Assembly: GCA_035604195.1 (NCBI GenBank)
Contig: DATNIY010000105.1
Span: 1 to 33,655, forward strand
Reading direction: 5' to 3'
DNA length: 33,655 nucleotides
Origin: DATJLY01 sp035604195
GTDB taxonomy: Bacteria > Pseudomonadota > Alphaproteobacteria > ATCC43930 > CGMCC-115725
Shown: positions 8,776-16,410 of the stretch, piece after piece
Numbering within the stretch: the stretch's first letter is position 1
Layout of the letters: each line of letters begins with the position of its first letter
Program-made: the position numbers and the translations under genes
The notes under the pieces: model-generated
Told to the model about the DNA's origin: nothing
The model's input: only the letters and a program-made list of their open reading frames with translations
The model's database searches: none

Positions 8776-8785
8776 CCGCTAAGAT
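8772..8785 (+). promoter_or_regulatory. Candidate -10 region for psd
   Basis: TTTTCCGCTAAGAT ends 28 bases before the psd GTG. A very similar string, TTTTCGGCTAAACT, is found at 27510-27523 upstream of rsmE. I see no convincing -35 element, so the promoter assignment rests on position and on the recurrence. Confidence 0.3.
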
Positions 8786-8813
8786 TCTCGCCGCGACTTG
8801 GAGGCGCGAGAGC

Positions 8814-9500
8814 GTGCTGAAATACGTCGTGGCGCCCATCCATCCCGAGGGCTGGCGGTTCGTTGCGATCTTCGCCGCGGCGAGCGTGCTGCTGTTCTGG
8901 CTCTGGCGGCCCTTGGGCTGGCTCGGCGTGATCGCGACCTTGTGGTGCCTTTACTTCTTTCGCGACCCCTGGCGGGTGACGGCGTTGCGCCCGGGCCTCG
9001 TGGTGGCGCCCGCGGACGGCACCATCGTCGCGATCGGGCCGGCAAAGCCGCCAGCCGAACTCGACATGGGCGAGGCGGCGATGCTGCGCATCGCCATCTT
9101 CCTCAGCATCTTCGACGTCCACGTCAACCGCATGCCGATGTCGGGCCGCATCCGCAAATGCGCCTATCGCGCCGGCAAGTTTTTGAATGCGAGCCTGGAC
9201 AAGGCGAGCGACGAGAATGAGCGCATGGCAATCCGGCTCGCCAGCGCCGAAGGCGCCGACATCGCCGTGGTGCAGGTGGCCGGGCTCATCGCCCGCCGCA
9301 TCCGCTGCAGCGTCCATGAAGGGCAGGAGGTGATGGCGGGCGAGCGCTTCGGCATCATCCGCTTCGGCAGCCGCGCCGAGGTCTATCTGCCGCTTGATTG
9401 GACGCCGCTCGTCATGGAGGGCCAACGCGCCGTGGGCGGCGAGACGGCGATTGCCGACGCCAGGCCGGGCACGCCGCCGGCCCGTTTCTGGGTGCACTGA
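8814..9500 (+). CDS. psd: Phosphatidylserine decarboxylase proenzyme (short type)
   Basis: Converts phosphatidylserine to phosphatidylethanolamine at the inner membrane, using a pyruvoyl group made by self-cleavage. The cleavage site is FGS at 184-186 (Gly185-Ser186). Other landmarks are the FFRDP block at 48-52 near the N-terminal membrane segment (about 17-46), PADGT at 66-70 and FDVHVNRMP at 100-108 with the conserved His. The 228-residue length fits the short, archaeal/alphaproteobacterial-type enzyme. The GTG at 8814 has GGAGG 9 bases upstream. pssA, which makes its substrate, begins one base after its stop. Confidence 0.96.
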   Translation: MLKYVVAPIHPEGWRFVAIFAAASVLLFWLWRPLGWLGVIATLWCLYFFRDPWRVTALRPGLVVAPADGTIVAIGPAKPPAELDMGEAAMLRIAIFLSIFDVHVNRMPMSGRIRKCAYRAGKFLNASLDKASDENERMAIRLASAEGADIAVVQVAGLIARRIRCSVHEGQEVMAGERFGIIRFGSRAEVYLPLDWTPLVMEGQRAVGGETAIADARPGTPPARFWVH

Positions 9501-9501
9501 C

Positions 9502-10329
9502 ATGCGGCGCCGCCACCGCATGCGGGTCCGGCCGAGCTGGTCCTTGAACCGGATGATCCCCAACATCCTCACCCTGCTCGCGCTGTGCGCGGGGATGACG
9601 GCGATCCGGCTGGCGCTGGCCGAGCGCTACGAGGCGGCGGTGACGGCGATCATCATCGCCGGCGTGCTCGACGGCCTCGACGGGCGCATCGCCCGGATGC
9701 TGAGGGTGATCTCGAGCTTCGGAGCGCAACTCGATTCGCTCTCCGACTTCGTCAGCTTCGGCGTGGCGCCGGCGCTGCTCCTGTACATCTGGACCATGGG
9801 CGAGCTGCGCGGCATCGGCTGGGCGCTGGTGCTGCTCTTCGGCGTCTGCTGCGCCCTCAGGCTGGCGCGCTTCAATACCCAGATCGGCGCGGAGCTGCCG
9901 CCCTTTGCCTACAATTTCTTCACCGGCGTGCCGGCGCCGGCGGGGGCGGGGCTGGTGATGCTCCCGATGATGCTGTGGTTCGAGACCGGCTTCGGCTTCT
10001 TCCGCTCGCCCTATCTGAACGGCGTCGTGCTGGCGACGGTGGCGGCGGTCATGGTGAGCCGCATCCCGACCTATTCCTTCAAGCGGCTCCGCGTCCCGCG
10101 CGAATGGGTGCTGCCGGTTCTGCTGGTGTTCGGCGGGCTTGCGGCCTTCCTCACCACCGAGCCCTGGGCCACGCTGCTCGCCGTGGGCGCGCTCTATCTC
10201 ATTTCGATTCCGGTCAGCATCCGCTCCTACCGCCGCCTGCGCGAGCATGCCGAGCGGCTGCGCACGGCGCCGCAAATTCCCGAATCGCCCCCTCACCCGA
10301 TCCCGAACTCGCGCGCCAGCAACTCGTAG
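9502..10329 (+). CDS. pssA: CDP-diacylglycerol-serine O-phosphatidyltransferase
   Basis: Makes phosphatidylserine from CDP-diacylglycerol and serine, the step before Psd. The CDP-alcohol phosphotransferase motif is complete: D57-G-L-D60-G61 with A64-R65, then G74, D78 and D82. The rest is a multi-helix membrane protein of 275 residues, normal for the class II enzyme. The ATG at 9502 lies just after the psd stop. An upstream in-frame start inside psd is much less likely. Its 3' end overlaps the convergent luciferase-like gene by 37 bases. Confidence 0.95.
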   Translation: MRRRHRMRVRPSWSLNRMIPNILTLLALCAGMTAIRLALAERYEAAVTAIIIAGVLDGLDGRIARMLRVISSFGAQLDSLSDFVSFGVAPALLLYIWTMGELRGIGWALVLLFGVCCALRLARFNTQIGAELPPFAYNFFTGVPAPAGAGLVMLPMMLWFETGFGFFRSPYLNGVVLATVAAVMVSRIPTYSFKRLRVPREWVLPVLLVFGGLAAFLTTEPWATLLAVGALYLISIPVSIRSYRRLREHAERLRTAPQIPESPPHPIPNSRASNS

Positions 10330-11297
10330 GATTTGAGCCGCGCCGCGAAGTCGTAGCAGATCGAGACGACGACGAATTCTTCGACGCCATAGGCCTCGCC
10401 CAGCGCCAGAAGCTGCGCCTTCACCTGCGCCGGCTCCCCCACCACTTGGCGGCGGCGGTTGACGGCGATCCGCAGCCGCTCCTCGCGCGTATAGGGATGG
10501 GCTTCGGCCTCTTCGACCGGCGGAAAGGGCCCGAGAATTCCTCGGTCGAGCCGAAGCCGCCAGAGATCGCGCGAGAGCGCCAGGCGCTGCGCCTCGGCCG
10601 CGCTCTCGGCGCATATGACAAAGACGCCGATGCTGCAAGCGGGCTCGGCGCGCCAGCGCGACGGGCGGAAATGGTCGCGATAGGCCGCCATCACCGCGGG
10701 CCCGCCCTCGTCGTTGATGAAATGCGCGAAGGAGAAGGCGCAGCCGAAATAGGCCGCGATCGCGGCGCTGGCATCGCTCGAGCCCAAGAGCCACGGCTCC
10801 GGCGCGGTCGGCCCCTTGGGCTGGGCATGAATGCCGGCGAAGGGATGCCCCGCTGGCAGCGCGTCGCACAGGAAGTCTAGGAGATCGCCGACCTGGCGCG
10901 GGAACTGCTCGATGCCGAGCGCGCCCGGCCCATGCGCCAGCGCCTGCGCCGTGCGGTAGTCGCTGCCGGGCGCGCGGCCGATGCCCAAATCGATGCGGCC
11001 GGGATAGAGCGCCTCGAGCACGCGGAACGCCTCGGCGACTTTAAGCGCGCTGTAATGGCTCAGCATCACCCCGCCCGATCCGACCCGCATGGTCGCAGTC
11101 GCGGCGGCGACGCGCGCGATCAGCACCTCGGGCGCGGTGCCGGCAAGGCCTTCGGACGAATGATGCTCGGCGAGCCAATAGCGATGATAGCCCCAGCGCT
11201 CGCAGGCCTGCGCCAACGCGACCGTTTCGGCCAGCGCCTGAGCCGGCGTGCCGCCGGCGCGAATGGGCGACTGGTCGAGAACGGAGAGGAGGGTCAT
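10293..11297 (-). CDS. LLM-class flavin-dependent oxidoreductase
   Basis: A luciferase-like monooxygenase of 334 residues, of the single-domain MsnO8/YhbW-type group that uses reduced flavin. Family marks are LSVLDQSPI at the N-terminus, RYWLAEHHS near residues 40-48, GSGGVMLSHYS around 75-85 and IDLGIGRAPGSD near 102-113. The natural substrate cannot be told from sequence. I start it at the ATG at 11297 because the conserved TLLSVLDQSPI begins there; an in-frame ATG at 11339 would add 14 unconserved residues. It stands alone on the minus strand and is convergent with pssA, overlapping it by 37 bases. Confidence 0.9.
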   Translation of the reverse strand: MTLLSVLDQSPIRAGGTPAQALAETVALAQACERWGYHRYWLAEHHSSEGLAGTAPEVLIARVAAATATMRVGSGGVMLSHYSALKVAEAFRVLEALYPGRIDLGIGRAPGSDYRTAQALAHGPGALGIEQFPRQVGDLLDFLCDALPAGHPFAGIHAQPKGPTAPEPWLLGSSDASAAIAAYFGCAFSFAHFINDEGGPAVMAAYRDHFRPSRWRAEPACSIGVFVICAESAAEAQRLALSRDLWRLRLDRGILGPFPPVEEAEAHPYTREERLRIAVNRRRQVVGEPAQVKAQLLALGEAYGVEEFVVVSICYDFAARLKSYELLAREFGIG

Positions 11298-11500
11298 GGG
11301 GTCAGGCTGAGCCTTCTTGGATGCCGAAAAGGCAACCAACTGAAATCAAACACCTAATTGGCTTCGTTTCGCAGATTTTAACTTTTTTGCTTCCCATCGC
11401 CCCGCTGCGCGGACCCGTGTTGCCGCAATTTGCGTACATGTGGGGATTTCGCGCGGCGTCTGCAACCCGCCTTTAGCGATCGCAGCAGGACCAACTTCCG

Positions 11501-12739
11501 CTAGTCAGCATCATTGTGCTTGTCGCAGTAACGTACCTGATTGCTGGCGTACCCTAGACCGCCATTGCTGGGAAAATTGGCCATCTCACCATAATAGACG
11601 AAACAAAATTCCGCGTGATGCCGTCCGTCGAAAATATCTCCGTATTCAATTCTCCCGAACACGTAAATGCGGCTCCCAGTGCCGGCATTGCTGCTGACCC
11701 CACGAGCATCATTTTCGGTCATCTGTGGAGCTCGTCTGATAATAGCTTGCTCGACCCTTGGACTTAAGACTAGAGTTCCTTCCTCCTCTTCTCCGCGTCC
11801 AAGCGCTGCCTCCTCGTTCGGTGAAAGACGAGAACGAATTGCGACCCCGGCGTAAATTTTGACGTTTTTCGCGAACGTCCGACCGCTGTTGCCGATTACA
11901 ATTCTAGGCTCGGGCCCTAATCCAGTGCTCACATTGTAAACATTGCCGGGCTGTGCGTAGATGTAAGCGCGCTGGCCAAGTTCCATGGCCCTTTTGTTGT
12001 CCAACAGAACCCAGATGGTAACAAGAGCCAACGCCCAGGTTCCGAGAGCTATCCAGCGTTCTGCCCTGCCGAGATTTAGTTTGCACATGTCCGCCTTCAG
12101 CGCGTCGTCGCGTGCATAATCGTCAGCCCCTTTCGCTTTTATGTTGGCGTAGGGTCGAGCGCGTTCGCATAGACGGGTGAACCCGCAGTAAGCGCTCTTC
12201 TGTGTGGTTCTCCGATAAGCAATGTATGGTTCCAATATGTCGTGTGCTTGCACGATGCTGTTCGCCCACTTTCTTGCGTAGAACCAGCCAACACCGCAAC
12301 GGAAAACGCGAGTAGGCGAAAAGCGACGCGGTTCGGTGGTAATCCCTAGTATATCGAAAACGGCACAGACCTTAGCTGCTGCTTTCTCCAATTCGTTATT
12401 AAACGGCTGATAATTCCACCAGTCGCGACCAGCAGGCTGATTACCGATTTTGAAATACACGATGCGGCGAGCGTCCCGGAAATCTTTGTCCTCTACAAAT
12501 TTGAGCAGTTCGAACAGCCTTGTCGCTGACACCTGCCATAAAGCCGCGAATGCTGCGATTGACACAATTATCAGCACGCCAAGTTGCGAGACCCAGAATC
12601 CCCTTTCTAGGACCTGATCCAACGATGTGCGCTGGATTGCTTCGGCCGGTTGGGTCAGCCCGGCGTCAATGAGAGCATGCGCGAAAGCTGGAATGAGGTA
12701 CACAAATGCGAACAAAGGAATGAGAAATCGTTTCTGCAT
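11501..12739 (-). CDS. Uncharacterised three-helix membrane protein in a lower-GC island
   Basis: About 412 residues, function unknown. Hydrophobic helices lie at about 4-23, 50-70 and 229-246. Between the second and third is a cytosolic-looking helical domain (ELLKFVEDKDFRDARRIVY at 77-95, then ELEKAAAKVCAVFDILGI at about 116-133) that resembles DUF4760-type proteins. After the third helix comes a soluble domain with RAYIYA, GNSGRTFAKNVKIY and a YGDIFDGRHH-AEFCF block, seen in various membrane-anchored hypothetical proteins. Base composition is clearly lower in GC than all neighbours and codon use is less biased, which suggests recent transfer. The start is uncertain: ATG at 12739 follows GGGGGGCC; ATG at 12769 or a longer frame to 12862 is possible. 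Confidence 0.75.
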   Translation of the reverse strand: MQKRFLIPLFAFVYLIPAFAHALIDAGLTQPAEAIQRTSLDQVLERGFWVSQLGVLIIVSIAAFAALWQVSATRLFELLKFVEDKDFRDARRIVYFKIGNQPAGRDWWNYQPFNNELEKAAAKVCAVFDILGITTEPRRFSPTRVFRCGVGWFYARKWANSIVQAHDILEPYIAYRRTTQKSAYCGFTRLCERARPYANIKAKGADDYARDDALKADMCKLNLGRAERWIALGTWALALVTIWVLLDNKRAMELGQRAYIYAQPGNVYNVSTGLGPEPRIVIGNSGRTFAKNVKIYAGVAIRSRLSPNEEAALGRGEEEEGTLVLSPRVEQAIIRRAPQMTENDARGVSSNAGTGSRIYVFGRIEYGDIFDGRHHAEFCFVYYGEMANFPSNGGLGYASNQVRYCDKHNDAD

Positions 12740-12897
12740 CGCGCGTGGCCCCCCAGCATCGCCGAGCATGGAAACACCCAAGTATATGCTGGACCAACAC
12801 AATAGAAAAAGCCACCGGCTGACGGCGCAGCTCGCGGACAAACCACTGGTGCCGGTCCGCACGGGCCGCGGGTCTCAGGAAAAACGGGGCAGAGAGA

Positions 12898-12919
12898 GAG
12901 GCGGCTTCGATACCGCCTC
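12898..12919. repeat. Hairpin, 7-bp stem
   Basis: GAGGCGG at 12898-12904 pairs perfectly with CCGCCTC at 12913-12919 around an 8-base loop. It lies in the 150-bp gap between the low-GC orphan gene and prfC. No T-run follows on the plus strand, so a terminator role is uncertain. Confidence 0.5.
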
Positions 12920-12980
12920 CCTACGCCCCCAACTCAAATCGCGATCTTCGTCTCGATCGCAACGTACTCCGTGGCCCTGG

Positions 12981-13000
12981 GTCCCCGCTTTTGCGGGGAC
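12981..13000. repeat. Perfect palindromic hairpin, REP-like unit at the 3' end of prfC
   Basis: GTCCCCGC at 12981-12988, a TTTT loop, then GCGGGGAC at 12993-13000. The flanks (CCCTGG before, GACG after) resemble the widespread proteobacterial intergenic repeat that reads GTCCCCGC-(loop)-GCGGGGAC-CCAGG. It ends 13 bases from the prfC stop, so on the minus strand it would form just after prfC and could act as an mRNA 3' stabiliser or weak terminator. Confidence 0.6.
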
Positions 13001-13013
13001 GACGATGCGCGCC

Positions 13014-14612
13014 TCACTGCGCCGCCTCGAGCACTTCCTCCCTTGTCGCCTTGAAAGCGAGCTTCGGCCAGTCCTTGAGGGTGCGGTCCAAATCCCATTT
13101 GGAGCGCGCCAGAAACACCGGCGCGCCGTCGTGATCTTCGGCCAGGACCGAGGGCACCGTGTCGCGGAAGCGGGCGAGTTCCGCCGCCTCGCCCTCGACC
13201 CAGCGCGCGGTCTCGAAGGGCGCGGTCTCGAGCCGCACGGCGAGCTCGTACTCGCTCTTGAGCCGCGCCGCCAGGACCTCGAGCTGCAGCGCGCCGACCA
13301 CGCCGACGATGAAATCGTTGCCCAGGAGCGGCCGGAAGACGCGCGTTACGCCCTCTTCCGCGAGTTGCGCCAAGGCGCGGGCGAGATGCTTCGACTTCAT
13401 GGGATCGTCGAGCCGCACCCGGCGCAGGATCTCCGGCGCGAAGCTCGGAATGCCCGTGACGCGGACCGCCTCGCCCTCCGTGAGCGTGTCGCCGATGCGG
13501 AGCGTGCCGTGATTGGGAATGCCGAGAATGTCGCCGGGCCATGCCTCCTCGGCGAGGTTGCGCTCGCGCGCCAGGAAGAACACCGGATTCTGCACGCTCA
13601 TCAAGCGGCCGCTGCGGCCGTGCCGCAATTTCATGCCGCGCTTGAAGCGCCCGGAGCACAGCCGCAGGAACGCGATGCGGTCGCGATGCTGCGGGTCGAT
13701 GTTGGCCTGGACCTTGAAGACGAAGCCGGCGACGGCGGGATCGCTCGGCTCGATCGCATGCGGCAAGGCGGGCTGCGGCCGCGGCGCGGGCGCCAGATCG
13801 GCGATGCCCCGGAGCAGCTCGCGCACGCCGAAATTGTTGAGCGCGCTGCCGAAGAACACCGGCGTCATGTGCCCCTCGCGATATGAATTGCGCTCGAAGG
13901 GCGGGCACAACCCGCGCACCATCGCGACATCCTCTTGCAGCTTCGCCACCGCCGCCGCCGGCAGCAGGGTCGCAAGCCGCTTGTCGTCAAGACCGCTAAG
14001 CCGCACCGGCTCGACGATGCGCGCGCCGGCGCCGCGCTCGAACAGAAGGAGCGCATCGGCGAAGAGGTCGTAGATCCCGCGGAAATCGCGGCCCATGCCG
14101 ATGGGCCAGCTCGCCGGCGTCACCGCCAGCGCCAGGCGCTGCTCGATCTCGTCCATGAGGTCGAAGGGGTCGCGGGCATCGCGGTCGAGCTTGTTGACGA
14201 AGGTGATGATGGGTACGTCGCGGAGCCGGCAGACCTCGAACAGCTTCAAGGTCTGCGCCTCGATGCCCTTGGCGGCGTCGAGCACCATCACCGCGCTATC
14301 GACGGCGGTCAGCGTGCGGTAAGTGTCCTCGCTGAAATCCTGGTGCCCGGGCGTGTCCAGCAGATTGAAGGTGAGCCCGTCATGCTCGAAGGTCATCACC
14401 GCGGAGCTGACGGAGATGCCGCGCTCGCGCTCGACTTCCATCCAGTCCGAGCGCACGCGGCGCCGCTCGCCGCGCGCCTTGACCTCGCCGGCGAGCTGGA
14501 TGGCGCCGCCGAACAACAGCAACTTCTCGGTGAGGGTGGTCTTGCCGGCGTCGGGGTGGGAGATGATGGCGAAGGTGCGCCGTCTCGCGATCTCGGCGGC
14601 GAGGGAATCCAT
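13014..14612 (-). CDS. prfC: Peptide chain release factor 3
   Basis: The GTPase that removes RF1 or RF2 from the ribosome after termination. The G1 loop HPDAGKTTLTEKLL is at 19-32, G3 DTPGHQDFSEDT at 86-97 and G4 NKLDRD at 140-145. The 532-residue length matches RF3 (about 529). The RF3-specific C-terminal domain is present to the end. The ATG at 14612 gives the standard N-terminus; no strong ribosome binding site precedes it. It stands alone on the minus strand, divergent from the exported protein at 14779, with 166 bases between them that must hold both promoters; I could not pick out clear -35/-10 pairs there. Confidence 0.96.
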   Translation of the reverse strand: MDSLAAEIARRRTFAIISHPDAGKTTLTEKLLLFGGAIQLAGEVKARGERRRVRSDWMEVERERGISVSSAVMTFEHDGLTFNLLDTPGHQDFSEDTYRTLTAVDSAVMVLDAAKGIEAQTLKLFEVCRLRDVPIITFVNKLDRDARDPFDLMDEIEQRLALAVTPASWPIGMGRDFRGIYDLFADALLLFERGAGARIVEPVRLSGLDDKRLATLLPAAAVAKLQEDVAMVRGLCPPFERNSYREGHMTPVFFGSALNNFGVRELLRGIADLAPAPRPQPALPHAIEPSDPAVAGFVFKVQANIDPQHRDRIAFLRLCSGRFKRGMKLRHGRSGRLMSVQNPVFFLARERNLAEEAWPGDILGIPNHGTLRIGDTLTEGEAVRVTGIPSFAPEILRRVRLDDPMKSKHLARALAQLAEEGVTRVFRPLLGNDFIVGVVGALQLEVLAARLKSEYELAVRLETAPFETARWVEGEAAELARFRDTVPSVLAEDHDGAPVFLARSKWDLDRTLKDWPKLAFKATREEVLEAAQ

Positions 14613-14778
14613 GGCCGGCTATCTGGAGATCGGCGGAGGCCAAGTCAACGCCCCGCCGGCCCGCCGATAACGCAAAAGTGACAAAGCGCCGCGCCACGCT
14701 CATCGGGCGCTTGTGCTAGGAAGGGTGCGCGCGGGGCAGAGCAACGACCAACCAAACCACCAGGGGAGCAGCCCACCC

Positions 14779-15393
14779 ATGTCGCTTCGTTCCTACCTTC
14801 TCGGCAGCCTGCTTGCCGCTCTTGCCTTGCCGGCCTTCGCCCAGGCGCCGCAGGGAACGCCGACGCGGATCCGCGGCACCGTCGAGCGGCTCGACGGCCA
14901 AGCGCTCGTCGTCAAATCGCGCGACGGCGCGGATGTCTCGATCGCGCTGGCGCCGAACTACAGCGTCTCCGGGGTGGCCAAGCGCGGCATCGCCGACATC
15001 AAGCCCGGCGCCTTTATCGCCTCGACCTCGGTCAAGGGCGCGGACGGCAAGCTCCGTGCCCTCGAGGTCCATATCTTCCCCGACGCGATGCGCGGCCAGG
15101 TGCCGGAGCTGCAAGCGCCCTGGGACCTCGTCCCCGACAGCGTCATGACCAACGCCGTCGTCACCGGCATCGTCACCGGCGAACAGGGCGAACTCGTCAA
15201 GATGACCTATAAGGGCAACGAGACCGAAGTGGTGGTCCCTGCAGACATCCCGATCGTGACCTATGTTCCGGGCGATCCCGGCCTGTTGAAGCCCGGCGCC
15301 GCCGTCTTTATTTTCGCGCTCAAGCAGCCGGACAACACGCTCACGGCGGCCCGCATCACCGCCGAGAAGGACGGGGTGAAGCCGCCGATGTGA
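14779..15393 (+). CDS. Exported DUF5666-like periplasmic protein
   Basis: A 204-residue protein with a Sec signal peptide (about 1-21, ending PAFA-Q). The mature part looks like small beta-barrel domains: TRIRGTVERLDGQALVVKSRDG, ADIKPGAFIA and VHIFPDAMRG, then PWDLVPDSVMTNAVVTGIV and VPADIPIVTYVPGD. This arrangement is common in alphaproteobacterial proteins annotated as hypothetical or DUF5666-like; no activity is known to me. The ATG at 14779 is preceded by GGGGAG and begins a good signal peptide. An in-frame start at 14713 would put 22 polar residues in front and is unlikely. Confidence 0.85.
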   Translation: MSLRSYLLGSLLAALALPAFAQAPQGTPTRIRGTVERLDGQALVVKSRDGADVSIALAPNYSVSGVAKRGIADIKPGAFIASTSVKGADGKLRALEVHIFPDAMRGQVPELQAPWDLVPDSVMTNAVVTGIVTGEQGELVKMTYKGNETEVVVPADIPIVTYVPGDPGLLKPGAAVFIFALKQPDNTLTAARITAEKDGVKPPM

Positions 15394-15542
15394 GCGCCAC
15401 GAAATTCGCAAGATTATTACCCGCCGGCGGCGTTGAACGAACCGAATCGCGCACCTAGGTCTATCGGTGGCGCAACTATGTCGGAGGATGCCCAACAAGC
15501 ATGACTCCACCGGATCACTTTTGACCAGCGCCTATTCGCAGG

Positions 15543-15560
15543 CCCGGTCGTGCGACCGGG
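15543..15560. repeat. Perfect 8-bp inverted repeat
   Basis: CCCGGTCG at 15543-15550 and CGACCGGG at 15553-15560 are exact inverted copies separated by TG. It could be a protein-binding site or the tip of a larger structure with the next hairpin. Confidence 0.5.
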
Positions 15561-15587
15561 CGGTGAGCTGCAACAGCCACCCAAAAT

Positions 15588-15618
15588 GAACCCCGCCATC
15601 CCAGTTATGGCGGGGTTC
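15588..15618. terminator. Strong 12-bp perfect hairpin, candidate terminator
   Basis: GAACCCCGCCAT at 15588-15599 pairs fully with ATGGCGGGGTTC at 15607-15618 around a 7-base loop. It is the strongest stem in this gap. On the plus strand no T-run follows; on the minus strand ATTTTG follows. It sits between two plus-strand genes and may end transcription from the 14779 gene, but that is inference. Confidence 0.5.
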
Positions 15619-15692
15619 GCGTGTGCGCAAAACCGGCTTTCCGGCGCGCCCGACGACCGGGCGCCCGTGCTAGGCGGCGGGCGGCGGACGCG

Positions 15693-15723
15693 TTGACAAA
15701 GCCTTCGCTTCCCTGGCCTATCC
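15693..15723 (+). promoter_or_regulatory. Candidate promoter for the two small membrane/exported genes
   Basis: A consensus -35 TTGACA lies at 15693-15698 and CTATCC at 15718-15723 could be the -10, with a 19-base spacer that is longer than ideal. The TTG start of the next gene is 30 bases further on. Confidence 0.4.
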
Positions 15724-15752
15724 TGCCCGCCGCTCGCTCCGGGAGAAGGGCG

Positions 15753-16142
15753 TTGAATCCAGCGCTGCGCGTGTCGCGATATTTCGTCATTTTCGCCGTC
15801 GTCTGGATGATCGGGATGACCTGGCGCATCTATCCCCAATTCAAGGACACGATCCGGGTCGACGGAAGGCTGACCAACGTGGCCGATTATCTCGACGAGG
15901 TCTGCGGCCAGCGCGTCGGACCCGCAGCGGCGGCTTGTCTGGCCGAGATGCACAAGCGCGCGCGCATCCTGCTGCGGCGCGAGCAGGGCAAATCCATCCT
16001 GTTGATCGACGCGCCGCTCCTGGGATATTTGCTGCTCTATCTGCCGCTGCGCCTGGCATATTTGGGGGTCAACCGGCGGCGCGGCGCGGATGCGCCGCCA
16101 GCGGCCCAATTGGGCGCCGCGCCCGCAGGAGACCTGCGGTGA
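15753..16142 (+). CDS. Small two-helix membrane protein of unknown function
   Basis: 129 residues if started at the TTG at 15753, which has GGGAGAAGGG directly upstream; a GTG at 15771 is the alternative. Helix 1 spans about residues 10-25 (YFVIFAVVWMIGMTW) and helix 2 about 86-105 (LLGYLLLYLPLRLAYLG). Between them is a roughly 60-residue loop, probably periplasmic, with two Cys near residues 50 and 61 that could form a disulphide. It overlaps the next gene by GTGA at 16139-16142. I do not recognise the family. The pairing with a small exported Cys-containing protein suggests the two work together. Confidence 0.75.
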   Translation: MNPALRVSRYFVIFAVVWMIGMTWRIYPQFKDTIRVDGRLTNVADYLDEVCGQRVGPAAAACLAEMHKRARILLRREQGKSILLIDAPLLGYLLLYLPLRLAYLGVNRRRGADAPPAAQLGAAPAGDLR

Positions 16143-16399
16143 CGAGATTTTCCCTTCCGAGCGGGTTTTTCCTCCTGGCCTTTGCGGCGCTGGCGCTGCC
16201 CGCCCCGGCCGGCGCCGACGAGAAACAGCAGACCAGCGACGCGCAATGGCGCGCAATGGATGGTTGCGCGCACGAAGCATTCCGCAAATTTCCCGACTAT
16301 ACCCACGAATCGAACCTCAAGCGCGAGGCCTACCGCCGCTCCTGCCTGCGCAAGAAGGGGCTTCCCGCGCCGGACGACCCGCTGCCGCAGCCGCATTGA
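16139..16399 (+). CDS. Small exported protein of unknown function
   Basis: 86 residues. A Sec signal peptide covers about 1-26 (hydrophobic LLAFAALALPAPAGA, cleavage near AGA-D). The mature part of about 60 residues is polar and charged, with two Cys (in MDGCAHEAFRKFPDYT and RRSCLRKKG) spaced about 30 apart, which could be a helical hairpin locked by a disulphide. The GTG at 16139 has AGGAG 7 bases upstream and overlaps the previous stop, so the two genes are translationally coupled. It is convergent with the next gene, with 11 bases between the ends. Family not recognised. Confidence 0.75.
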   Translation: MTRFSLPSGFFLLAFAALALPAPAGADEKQQTSDAQWRAMDGCAHEAFRKFPDYTHESNLKREAYRRSCLRKKGLPAPDDPLPQPH

Positions 16400-16410
16400 C
16401 CGTCTGAGCG

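Larger units (their letters stand above)
15394..15752. other. 359-bp gene-free gap with several hairpins
   Basis: No supportable gene. The first 140 bases are lower in GC than the surroundings. Perfect hairpins follow at 15543-15560 and 15588-15618, and a smaller one at 15646-15664 (GCGCCCG/CGGGCGC, 5-base loop). A TTGACA lies at 15693-15698. The stretch GGATCACTTTTGACC at about 15511-15525 looked like an insertion-sequence end, but nothing else supports that. Confidence 0.5.

Noticed and set aside
11343..11500. Possible tRNA or attachment site next to the low-GC gene
   Set aside because: I looked for a cloverleaf or a TTCRA-type arm and for a direct repeat on the other side of the gene and saw neither.
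15505..15530. Possible insertion-sequence end (GGATCACTTTTGACC)
   Set aside because: No matching inverted partner, no target duplication and no transposase remnant nearby.
15417..16280. 287-codon minus-strand open frame across the gap and the two small genes
   Set aside because: Antisense to two coupled genes with good starts and signal or membrane segments; its own translation shows no family features.
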